Shown: one piece after another, positions 1 through 6,513 of the stretch
Numbering within the stretch: position 1 is the first letter of the stretch
How the letters are laid out: every line of letters starts with the position of its first letter
Origin: an uncultured Mycoplasmatota bacterium
Lineage (GTDB): Bacteria > Bacillota_I > Bacilli_A > RF39 > UBA660
Direction of reading: 5' to 3'
DNA: 11,340 bases
Assembly: GCA_900553765.1 (NCBI GenBank)
Contig: USET01000024.1
Coordinates: 1 to 11,340, forward strand
Position numbers and translations under genes: made by a program
The notes under the pieces: generated by a model
What the model saw: the letters and a program-made list of their open reading frames with translations, nothing else
Database searches by the model: none
What the model was told of the DNA's origin: nothing

Positions 1-762
1 GCGACGAGTCTACCATCGATGGGAAAGACGTTAGAAATAGAATTAAATTACGAGCAAACGACGTCGTCTTCAACATTGCCACCAACAACTGAAACTTGTT
101 TTGAAACAAATTCTACTGGAGAGACAATTACAGATTATTTATGTAGTGATACGATAACCGATGTTATAATACCAAGCACAATCAATGGAAAAACAATAAC
201 AACGATTGGAACTTCTGCATTTTCTACAAAAGGACTCACTAGTGTAACGATTTCGAATGAAATAGAAAATATTGAAGATAGAGCGTTTTTCGGAAATGAT
301 TTGACAGTAATAGATATACCTGATTCGGTTAAATCGATTGGCCAACAGAGTTTTGGCTTAAATCAACTGCAACGTGTAAATTTATCCAACTCACTTACTA
401 CGATCGCTTTTGGTGCTTTTTGGGAAAATTAAATAGAGACAGTTGTAATTCCAGATTCTGTAATATCTATTGAAGGCAGTGCATTTTCGAATAACTCTAT
501 AACATCTGTTACCCTTTCAAACAATTTACAAACAATTGGATCATCTGCGTTTTTGGGTAGTCAATTAGCTAATTTAACGATTCCTTCATCGGTAATTACA
601 ATTGGTGATCAAGCATTTGCAACCAACGATAATATGACAATTACTAATTTAACAGGACGTGCATTTGATTGGTGTAATATCTGTGATAATGATTCATATG
701 AACATGATTTATGTACATTTGCTACTGGTAGCGTAGGGAATGTTACAGTGATTGCAGGATGA
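1..762 (+). pseudogene. BspA-like leucine-rich repeat surface protein, 5'-truncated by window edge, interrupted by in-frame TAA
   Basis: The frame is open from base 1, so the N-terminus (probably signal or anchor) lies outside the window; the ATG at 19 is unlikely to be the true start. After a Thr/Ser/Pro-rich linker comes a Cys-containing segment (CFETNSTGETITDY) typical of gut Firmicutes LRR proteins, then BspA/LRR_5-type repeats with the pattern IxxIxxxAF...LTxVxIPxS. The Ala-Phe codons recur exactly every 66 nt (217, 283, 349, 415, 481, 547, 613), giving seven 22-residue repeats. A TAA at 430-432 sits inside this series, and the repeats continue in the same frame and phase to a TGA at 760-762. 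The C-terminal cap (TGRAFDW...VGNVTVIAG) is also family-like. Such proteins are usually surface-exposed binding or adhesion proteins; the ligand is unknown. As read, only a shortened product would be made. Confidence 0.82.
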
Positions 763-782
763 GAGCTTTTCAGCTCTTTTTT
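762..782 (+). terminator. Rho-independent terminator of the LRR gene
   Basis: Perfect 6-bp stem AGAGCT (762-767) and AGCTCT (772-777) with a 4-nt loop, running into six T's (777-782). It begins at the last base of the TGA stop codon. Confidence 0.8.
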
Positions 783-801
783 GCAATCCAATAAAATGTG
801 A

Positions 802-831
802 TTGCCACAATGAAAAAAATTGTGTTATAAT
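802..831 (+). promoter_or_regulatory. Sigma-A promoter for the thioredoxin-like/tex operon
   Basis: -35 TTGCCA (802-807), 18-bp spacer, perfect -10 TATAAT (826-831) with an extended -10 TG at 823-824. A 6-bp inverted repeat, CACAAT (806-811) and ATTGTG (819-824), lies between the two boxes. A strong Shine-Dalgarno AAGGGGAGG follows at 846-854, six bases before the ATG. Confidence 0.78.
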
Positions 832-860
832 ATTTTATATAAGATAAGGGGAGGAACAAA

Positions 861-1355
861 ATGGATAAAAAAGATAGCGTAAAAAAAGAAAAGCTGACGA
901 CGAAACAGAAAATTCAGAACTTTGGAGTGAAGAAGTTCAGTATTTTAATCATTGGACTTATCATGTGTTTAGTGGGAGTTCTTTATGTAGCACTCCACAA
1001 TGCACAAGGTGGTTTGATTGAGATTGAATACAAAGAGTATAAAGAATACTATGAGAAAGCGTCTGATAAAAAGTTAGTTTACATTGCTGGAGACGATGAC
1101 AACTCGAGAGAATTCTTGCCAATTATCAATGCGGTATTAAAAGATACAGGAGTACAAGCGTATTATTTAGATATGACGAAAATTATTACAGCAGGAAAAG
1201 AAACTGAATTTATGGGACTTACGGATGCAACAAAGGAATCTTATATGATTCCAATGGTAATGGTAATCGAAAATAAAAAAGTTGTCGACACGATCCAAGG
1301 ATATACAGATAGAGATACATTAAAGAAATTTATTGAGAAAAACAAGTTAGCTTAA
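861..1355 (+). CDS. Membrane-anchored thioredoxin-fold protein lacking the CxxC motif
   Basis: A 164-residue protein: Lys-rich cytoplasmic N-terminus (1-24), one transmembrane helix (about 26-45), then an extracytoplasmic domain of thioredoxin size. Residues 55-160 follow the order of the bacteriocin-transport-accessory/thioredoxin-like family: helix, strand KLVYIAG, helix, strand VQAYYLDM, then a likely cis-proline (P131, MIPMVMV) before strand VMVIENKKVV, and a final GYTDRDTLKKFI helix. Where family members carry CxxC after the first strand this protein has GDDDNS (77-82); the only cysteine, C36, is inside the membrane helix. It therefore cannot do thiol-disulfide exchange in the usual way and may be a scaffold or binding protein. 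The start is fixed by a strong Shine-Dalgarno. tex follows after 18 nt with no terminator, implying co-transcription. Confidence 0.75.
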   Translation: MDKKDSVKKEKLTTKQKIQNFGVKKFSILIIGLIMCLVGVLYVALHNAQGGLIEIEYKEYKEYYEKASDKKLVYIAGDDDNSREFLPIINAVLKDTGVQAYYLDMTKIITAGKETEFMGLTDATKESYMIPMVMVIENKKVVDTIQGYTDRDTLKKFIEKNKLA

Positions 1356-1373
1356 GACAGATAAGAGGGAATT

Positions 1374-3524
1374 ATGAATCGAGAAATAATAACAGAGATT
1401 AGTGCAGATTTAAAAGTTAAGACAAAACAAGTAGAAGCGACTTTAAAGCTATTAGAAGAGGGGAATACAATCCCCTTTATTGCTCGTTACAGAAAAGAAG
1501 CAACTGGAAATTTAGATGAGGAACAGATTCGTCAAATTTATGAAGTTTACGAATATCAAGTGAATTTACTGAAAAGAAAAGAGGATGTCATTCGCTTGAT
1601 CGACGAAAAAGGAATGTTGACGGACGACTTGAAAAAAGAAATTATGAAGGCAACGAAGTTAGTAGAAGTAGAAGATTTATACCGTCCGTTCAAAGAGAAA
1701 AAAAAGACAAAGGCAACAGAGGCAATCGCACAAGGGTTAGAACCTCTTGCCAAAATGTGTATGAGTTTTCCAACGCAAGGATCATTAGAATCGTTAGCTA
1801 GTAAATTCGTAAATGATAAAGTAAAAACAGTAGATGATGCTTTACAAGGAGCAGCTTATATCATTGCAGAGTGGATTAGTGATAATGCCTTTTATCGAAA
1901 ATGGATTCGTAAAACAACTTATCAAAAAGGTGTGTTAAAATCTACGAAGAAAAAGAATGCAGAAGATGAAGGTAAAGTATATGAGATGTACTATGAATTT
2001 CAAGAGCCAGTACGTCAGTTAAAGTCTTATAGGGTTCTTGCACTCAATCGTGGTGAGAAAGAAAAAGTATTAAATGTTTCTATCGATGTCGATACAGCAT
2101 ACATCGAATCTTATTTGAAAGAGAAGGTAATAAAAAATGAATCTTCTTTTGTTACACCACTTGTATTGGATGCAATAAAAGATAGCTATAAACGTTTGAT
2201 TGCTCCAAGTATCGAAAGAGAGATTCGCAGTGAACTTACGGAAAAAGCGAACGAGGTTGCGATCGATAATTTTGGGAATAACCTAGAAAAATTACTATTG
2301 CAACCACCGATGAAGGAAAAAGTGGTATTAGGATTTGATCCTGCTTATAGAACGGGATGTAAACTTGCAGTAATGGATGAGACTGGAAAAATGGAAACAA
2401 TTAAAGTTATTTATCCTCATGAACCACACAACAAGGTAGCAGAAGCGAAAAAGATTTTACTTGATTTGATCGACCAGTATAAAGTCGATATTATTGCGAT
2501 TGGAAACGGAACCGCATCAAGAGAAAGTGCAACATTTGTTGCAGATACGATTAAAGATACGAAAAGACCTGTCCAATATATCATCGTAAATGAAGCAGGT
2601 GCCTCTGTATACTCTGCGAGTAAGTTAGCGATCTCAGAGTTTCCAGATTTACACGTCGAAGAAAGAAGTGCGATCAGTATCGGTAGGAGATTACAAGATC
2701 CTCTTTCAGAACTTGTAAAGATAGACCCGGAAAGCATCGGAGTAGGACTTTATCAACATGATGTTCCTTCAAAACAATTATCGGAATCCCTCGACTTTGT
2801 CGTGACGAAGGCTGTCAATCTTGTTGGAGTAAACGTAAATACGGCAAGTGCTTCTCTATTAAAGTACGTTGCGGGAATTACGAAACGCAACATCGATAAA
2901 ATCTTATCGTACCGTGATCTTCATGGCAAATTCACATCTAGAGAAGAATTGAAAAAGCAAAAAATTTTAAGTGATCAAGTTTATGAACAAGCCATCGGAT
3001 TTTTACGTATTCCAGATGCTGAAAATGTATTAGATCGTACTGGAATTCACCCGGAAAGTTATGAATTAACTTTAGCTCTCTTAAGAGCATTAGATTTATC
3101 TTTATCGCAAATCGGAACAGAAGAGTGGAATGAGAAGTTGTCGAAAGTAGATCAAGTTCGCATGAAAGACGAACTTCACACGGATGAATATACGCTAAAA
3201 GATATTATCGACACTCTCTTAAAACCGAATAGAGATCCGAGAGATGATATGCCACAACCTCTATTAAAAAGTGATGTACTCCATTTAGAAGATTTGAAAA
3301 AGGGAATGAAATTACAAGGAACGGTGCGAAATGTCGTAGACTTTGGTGTGTTTATTGATATCGGGCTAAAAAACGATGGATTAGCGCACATTTCCAAATT
3401 GACGGATCATTATATTAAACATCCAATGGAGGTCGTCAGTGTAGGAGATATCGTCGATTGTTATGTAGAAGATATTTTTCTAGATAAAAAGAAAGTTGCG
3501 TTATCTTTGATCGAACCCAAATAA
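1374..3524 (+). CDS. tex: Tex family RNA-binding transcription accessory protein
   Basis: The 716-residue product has full Tex length and architecture. The N-terminal helical Tex domain carries the signature GNTIPFIARYRKEATGNLDE (30-49). A YqgF/RNase H-like domain starts near 317 (VVLGFDPAYRTG). Helix-hairpin-helix segments follow from about 483 (LVGVNVNTASASLLKYVAGI), and a C-terminal S1 RNA-binding domain spans about 641-712 (GTVRNVVDFGVFIDIGLKNDGLAHIS). Tex proteins are cytoplasmic nucleic-acid-binding factors linked to transcription and RNA metabolism; the exact role in this organism is not shown. The Shine-Dalgarno AAGAGGGA (1363-1370) sits just before the ATG. No frame damage is seen, even across an A8 run near 1698. 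Confidence 0.95.
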   Translation: MNREIITEISADLKVKTKQVEATLKLLEEGNTIPFIARYRKEATGNLDEEQIRQIYEVYEYQVNLLKRKEDVIRLIDEKGMLTDDLKKEIMKATKLVEVEDLYRPFKEKKKTKATEAIAQGLEPLAKMCMSFPTQGSLESLASKFVNDKVKTVDDALQGAAYIIAEWISDNAFYRKWIRKTTYQKGVLKSTKKKNAEDEGKVYEMYYEFQEPVRQLKSYRVLALNRGEKEKVLNVSIDVDTAYIESYLKEKVIKNESSFVTPLVLDAIKDSYKRLIAPSIEREIRSELTEKANEVAIDNFGNNLEKLLLQPPMKEKVVLGFDPAYRTGCKLAVMDETGKMETIKVIYPHEPHNKVAEAKKILLDLIDQYKVDIIAIGNGTASRESATFVADTIKDTKRPVQYIIVNEAGASVYSASKLAISEFPDLHVEERSAISIGRRLQDPLSELVKIDPESIGVGLYQHDVPSKQLSESLDFVVTKAVNLVGVNVNTASASLLKYVAGITKRNIDKILSYRDLHGKFTSREELKKQKILSDQVYEQAIGFLRIPDAENVLDRTGIHPESYELTLALLRALDLSLSQIGTEEWNEKLSKVDQVRMKDELHTDEYTLKDIIDTLLKPNRDPRDDMPQPLLKSDVLHLEDLKKGMKLQGTVRNVVDFGVFIDIGLKNDGLAHISKLTDHYIKHPMEVVSVGDIVDCYVEDIFLDKKKVALSLIEPK

Positions 3525-3544
3525 AGGCAATTTGCCTTTTTTTT
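3523..3544 (+). terminator. Rho-independent terminator after tex
   Basis: AAAGGC (3523-3528) pairs with GCCTTT (3534-3539), and inner A-T pairs could extend the stem. T tract 3537-3544. It starts within the tex stop codon, and its 3' arm doubles as the likely -35 box of the next promoter. Confidence 0.82.
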
Positions 3545-3559
3545 CATATGTGATATAAT
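3532..3559 (+). promoter_or_regulatory. Extended -10 promoter for the HA-repeat gene, overlapping the tex terminator
   Basis: -10 TATAAT (3554-3559) with extended TGA (3551-3553). The best -35, TTGCCT (3532-3537), lies in the 3' arm of the tex terminator with a 16-bp spacer. Transcription would start about 3565-3569, leaving a leader near 20 nt. The Shine-Dalgarno GGGGTGAT (3575-3582) is 3 nt before the ATG. Confidence 0.65.
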
Positions 3560-3585
3560 AACCCCCTGACAAAAGGGGTGATTTC

Positions 3586-5052
3586 ATGTTAACGAGAAAG
3601 GAAAAGATGACAGAGTTTGAAGCGATCGCACAATCGATCGGTCATATACCAACGCCAAAAGATAATTTATATTTTTCTGATGGAGGAAATGTTTATTTTT
3701 GGTATTCTCATATTCTTCAATTTTTAAAGAAGAAATCCTTGCAGGCAAAACAAGAAGAAGAAGAGGTAAGGCATTTTGTTGACAGAGTGGAATCGACTTA
3801 TGGAAAACAGGCGAAATTAAGGGGGAGAATTCAAGAATACGCGAGTGAAGTGAAGCGATTGAAACACAATGTCACATTGCAGTCTGGTTCTCTATTTCAA
3901 GATGGAGTTGACAAAGGATATTGGTATCAGACGATGAGTGATAAGATGAAAAAATGGAGAAGCCAGGAAAAAGAACTTTCGTCGCAAGAGATGATAGAGG
4001 TACAGATGTTTGCTGAACTTGATGACTTATTATATTCATATTCTCCTTCAGTTCGATTTCAGGCGAAGATAGAGGAATTTATGAAATTTACAGAGGACAA
4101 TCAATCTATCCCAACACGCCGACATCCTGGATATTTTAGCGATCATACGCGTATGGATAAATGGTATAATGATCAGAAGGCGAAAATGAGACGTTGGGAA
4201 AATGATCTGAATACATTGTCAGAAGAGGAAAAGAAACAATATCAACTATTTCAAAAATTGGAAAAATGGATAGAAACTGGATTTTCAAAGAGGGCAAAAT
4301 ATAAGAAAAAGATCGATGAGTTACACTACGTGATTCAATATACTTATGAATTTCCTAGCCATGCTTCTACATTGGCTTTCGACGATGGTACAAGTATGTA
4401 CGAATGGATTCGCGAGCAGAGAAGAACTTTTCGAAAATGGTTGGTAGAAGATCGTAAGTTAAACGAAGAGGAACAGGAACGACTTTATTTGTTTGCAACA
4501 CTAGAAAATGAACTTTACAATTTGCGAAAAAACTCTTGGAACACCGCATACGGAAGAAAACTATGTGAATACGTGAATGCATGTTTAGAAGGAAATAAAA
4601 AAATTACGAAAAAAGATCCACATCGTTTTCAAGATGGAACGCATATGGGAAGTTGGTTTTATGGCGAACAACAGCGATTTGAAACTTTTGATCCCGTCTC
4701 TCAGAAACAAAAAGAAAAGAAAGAATTGTTCCAAGCCGCTTCAGATATTTTAGATAGCCATTTTTCTAAGGTATCACAGTGGAAAAAACAAATTTCGATT
4801 TACGAAGTAGCTTGCTTACAGCGAAATAAGGATATTACAAGACGCTTTGATGAATCATTCGCCAATGGAAAGAGCATGTCTGAATGGAAATATCGCGCAT
4901 TAAAACAATTGAAAAGATTGTTACAAAAAGATACTTTAACCAAAGAGGAAGAAGAAATAAAAAATATTTTGTTACAATTTGAAAATTTTTTGTACGAACA
5001 AACAGGAAAAAAATGTTATCGACAAGGGAAAGAAAAGAAAATCAAAAAATAG
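3586..5052 (+). CDS. Protein of six helicase-associated (HA)-like repeats, no helicase domain
   Basis: A 488-residue, highly charged protein with no signal peptide or membrane segment. It is six tandem units of about 74-83 residues. The core is F-x-D/N-G/H-x-x-x-x-x-W: FSDGGNVYFW (30-39), FQDGVDKGYW (104-113), FSDHTRMDKW (184-193), FDDGTSMYEW (265-274), FQDGTHMGSW (348-357) and FANGKSMSEW (425-434). Each core is followed by a Lys/Arg-rich helix, then L-x-x-E-E and an F-x-x-L/F-E segment. This resembles the small helical helicase-associated domain (PF03457-like), which family knowledge links to nucleic-acid binding. No helicase or nuclease motifs are present. The very basic C-terminus ends in GKEKKIKK. 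A role in binding DNA or RNA is inference. It is a single-gene unit with its own promoter and terminator. Confidence 0.7.
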   Translation: MLTRKEKMTEFEAIAQSIGHIPTPKDNLYFSDGGNVYFWYSHILQFLKKKSLQAKQEEEEVRHFVDRVESTYGKQAKLRGRIQEYASEVKRLKHNVTLQSGSLFQDGVDKGYWYQTMSDKMKKWRSQEKELSSQEMIEVQMFAELDDLLYSYSPSVRFQAKIEEFMKFTEDNQSIPTRRHPGYFSDHTRMDKWYNDQKAKMRRWENDLNTLSEEEKKQYQLFQKLEKWIETGFSKRAKYKKKIDELHYVIQYTYEFPSHASTLAFDDGTSMYEWIREQRRTFRKWLVEDRKLNEEEQERLYLFATLENELYNLRKNSWNTAYGRKLCEYVNACLEGNKKITKKDPHRFQDGTHMGSWFYGEQQRFETFDPVSQKQKEKKELFQAASDILDSHFSKVSQWKKQISIYEVACLQRNKDITRRFDESFANGKSMSEWKYRALKQLKRLLQKDTLTKEEEEIKNILLQFENFLYEQTGKKCYRQGKEKKIKK

Positions 5053-5063
5053 ATTTTCTTTTT
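5033..5063 (+). terminator. Rho-independent terminator of the HA-repeat gene
   Basis: An 11-bp A/T-rich stem, AAAAGAAAATC (5033-5043) and GATTTTCTTTT (5052-5062), with an 8-nt loop that contains most of the stop codon. T's continue to 5063. The 5' arm encodes the C-terminal lysine-rich tail. Confidence 0.7.
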
Positions 5064-5073
5064 ACTTTACAAT

Positions 5074-5096
5074 TTTGAAATAGTAGCTATTTCAAA
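5074..5096. promoter_or_regulatory. Operator-like perfect palindrome over the -35 region of the M23 peptidase gene
   Basis: A 10-bp perfect inverted repeat, TTTGAAATAG (5074-5083) and CTATTTCAAA (5087-5096), separated by TAG. No T-tract follows on either strand, so it is not a terminator. Its right arm covers the -35 position, as expected of a repressor site. The regulator is unknown. Confidence 0.5.
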
Positions 5097-5118
5097 GATT
5101 GTCGAAATATGTTATAAT
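5090..5118 (+). promoter_or_regulatory. Extended -10 promoter for the M23 peptidase gene
   Basis: -10 TATAAT (5113-5118) with extended TGT (5110-5112). A weak -35, TTTCAA (5090-5095), is 17 bp upstream inside the palindrome. The Shine-Dalgarno AGGTGG (5132-5137) lies 4 nt before the ATG, with AAGG further upstream. Confidence 0.68.
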
Positions 5119-5141
5119 CTTATAAGAAGGTAGGTGGATAC

Positions 5142-6419
5142 ATGAAAAAAGGGTTTAGTTTTATACTATGCATGATTCTTTTATGCACAATCATTGTTAT
5201 TCCACAAGAAGAGGCGCATGCGGAAACTTTAGCAGAGATGCGTGCGAAAGTAAATCAATTAGAAGCACAATATCAAGCGCAACAACAGGAAGAAAAGGAA
5301 ACGCAAGGTAAGATAGATCAAAACGAGACGACGATTGCTAGTATTCAAGAATCGATCAAAACATTAGAAGCAGATATTCAAAAGAAGAAGGAAGAAATTG
5401 AAAATTTACAAAAGCAAATCAAAGAAAAAGAAAAAGAAATAAAAAGTATCATCAGCTTTATGCAAATATCAAATGGTGAAAATGCATATTTAGAGTATGC
5501 TATGGGGGCACAAGACTTTACGGATTTCATCTATCGTATGTCTGTATCTGAACAGCTTGCTGCCTATAATGATTCATTGACAGAAGAATATGAAAACATG
5601 ATCGAGGAAAATGAAAAAAAACAAAAAGAACTCGATGAGAAGCAAAAACAGTTAAATGAACAGAAGGCAAAGCTAGAAGAAGAGAATAAAAAGATGAAGG
5701 ATCATCTAGAAGAAATTGCGACGATTAAAGTAGATATTAAAGATCAAATCCGTATGCAAAAAGAATCTATCAATATGTGGGCAAGTAAAGGCTGTGGAGA
5801 AAACGAGGATGTAAACGCTTGTCAGAATCGTATATTATCACAGGCTAATAACAATGCTGGATCAGGTGGCGGTGGTGGAAATTTACTCCCACCAAACTAT
5901 TCTGCTGATACCACGTTCTTACGCCCAATTATTTCAGGAGCCGTAACGAGCGAGTATGGATATCGATGCATAGCGATTACAGGATGCCAATTACATGCTG
6001 CGATCGATGTGTCACAACAAGGAACCGTTCCAGTTTATGCATCTGCCCCAGGAATGGTCATCGGAATTACGAGACGTTCTAAATGTGGTGGAAACATGGT
6101 ATTTGTTATTCACACGATCAATGGTCAAAAATATACGACAGAGTATTCTCATTTGAGATCGATCAGTGTAAGTGTAGGTCAAATGGTAACTGCAACAACT
6201 CAGATTGGAATTATGGGTGGAAATCCAGCGACAGAACCGTGGGATAAATGTTCAGAAGCACAACATCTTCACTTTGGTATGGCCAAAGGCCACTATTTAG
6301 TCGATTATACGAGTTGGAATGCATATTTAAGTCATACTTACGATCCACGCGAAACAGTCAACTTCCCATGGACGGGAGGAAAGACGGATCCTTTCTCAAA
6401 TCGTACAACAATTTACTAG
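5142..6419 (+). CDS. Secreted coiled-coil M23 peptidoglycan endopeptidase (PcsB/EnvC-like)
   Basis: A 425-residue preprotein. The Sec signal peptide (MKKGFSFILCMILL...) has likely cleavage after AHA (27). A long coiled coil covers about 28-215, interrupted by a segment (YLEYAMGAQDFTDFIYRMSV, 116-135) seen in PcsB/EnvC-type hydrolases that are regulated by FtsEX. A Gly-rich linker (240-246) leads to a LytM/M23 domain from about 259. Zinc and catalytic residues look intact: H285 and D289 (HAAID), H337 (YSH), and H375/H377 (HLHF). The enzyme should cut peptide cross-links in peptidoglycan during growth or division; control by FtsEX is inference, since ftsEX is not in the window. Unusually there are six cysteines after the signal peptide (218, 227, 276, 282, 315, 370), which could form disulfides. 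It is transcribed alone. Confidence 0.88.
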   Translation: MKKGFSFILCMILLCTIIVIPQEEAHAETLAEMRAKVNQLEAQYQAQQQEEKETQGKIDQNETTIASIQESIKTLEADIQKKKEEIENLQKQIKEKEKEIKSIISFMQISNGENAYLEYAMGAQDFTDFIYRMSVSEQLAAYNDSLTEEYENMIEENEKKQKELDEKQKQLNEQKAKLEEENKKMKDHLEEIATIKVDIKDQIRMQKESINMWASKGCGENEDVNACQNRILSQANNNAGSGGGGGNLLPPNYSADTTFLRPIISGAVTSEYGYRCIAITGCQLHAAIDVSQQGTVPVYASAPGMVIGITRRSKCGGNMVFVIHTINGQKYTTEYSHLRSISVSVGQMVTATTQIGIMGGNPATEPWDKCSEAQHLHFGMAKGHYLVDYTSWNAYLSHTYDPRETVNFPWTGGKTDPFSNRTTIY

Positions 6420-6443
6420 AAGAGAAAAATCTCTTCTTTTTTT
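6418..6443 (+). terminator. Rho-independent terminator of the M23 peptidase gene
   Basis: Perfect 8-bp stem AGAAGAGA (6418-6425) and TCTCTTCT (6430-6437), AAAA loop, T tract 6437-6443. It starts inside the TAG stop codon. Confidence 0.88.
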
Positions 6444-6452
6444 GTCAAACTG

Positions 6453-6493
6453 TTTACAATAGGATAGGCATTCTTATAAATTTGAGATATAAT
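6453..6493 (+). promoter_or_regulatory. murC promoter region with two overlapping candidates
   Basis: Candidate 1: -35 TTTACA (6453-6458), 16-bp spacer, -10 TATAAA (6475-6480). Candidate 2: perfect -10 TATAAT (6488-6493) with a weak -35 TAGGCA (6465-6470) 17 bp upstream. The Shine-Dalgarno AGGAG (6500-6504) is 9 nt before the murC ATG. Confidence 0.6.
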
Positions 6494-6513
6494 AGTAATA
6501 GGAGCGTGATAAG

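Noticed and set aside
430..432. Stop-codon reassignment (TAA read as an amino acid)
   Set aside because: The thioredoxin-like gene, tex and cvpA all end in TAA at expected lengths, so TAA is a normal stop here.
553..762. A separate small gene starting at ATG 553
   Set aside because: It is the same frame and repeat phase as the upstream LRR region; it is the distal half of the interrupted gene and has no own Shine-Dalgarno.
806..824. Inverted repeat CACAAT-N7-ATTGTG as an operator
   Set aside because: The arms are only 6 bp and AT-rich, within a promoter where such matches arise by chance; no regulator is suggested.
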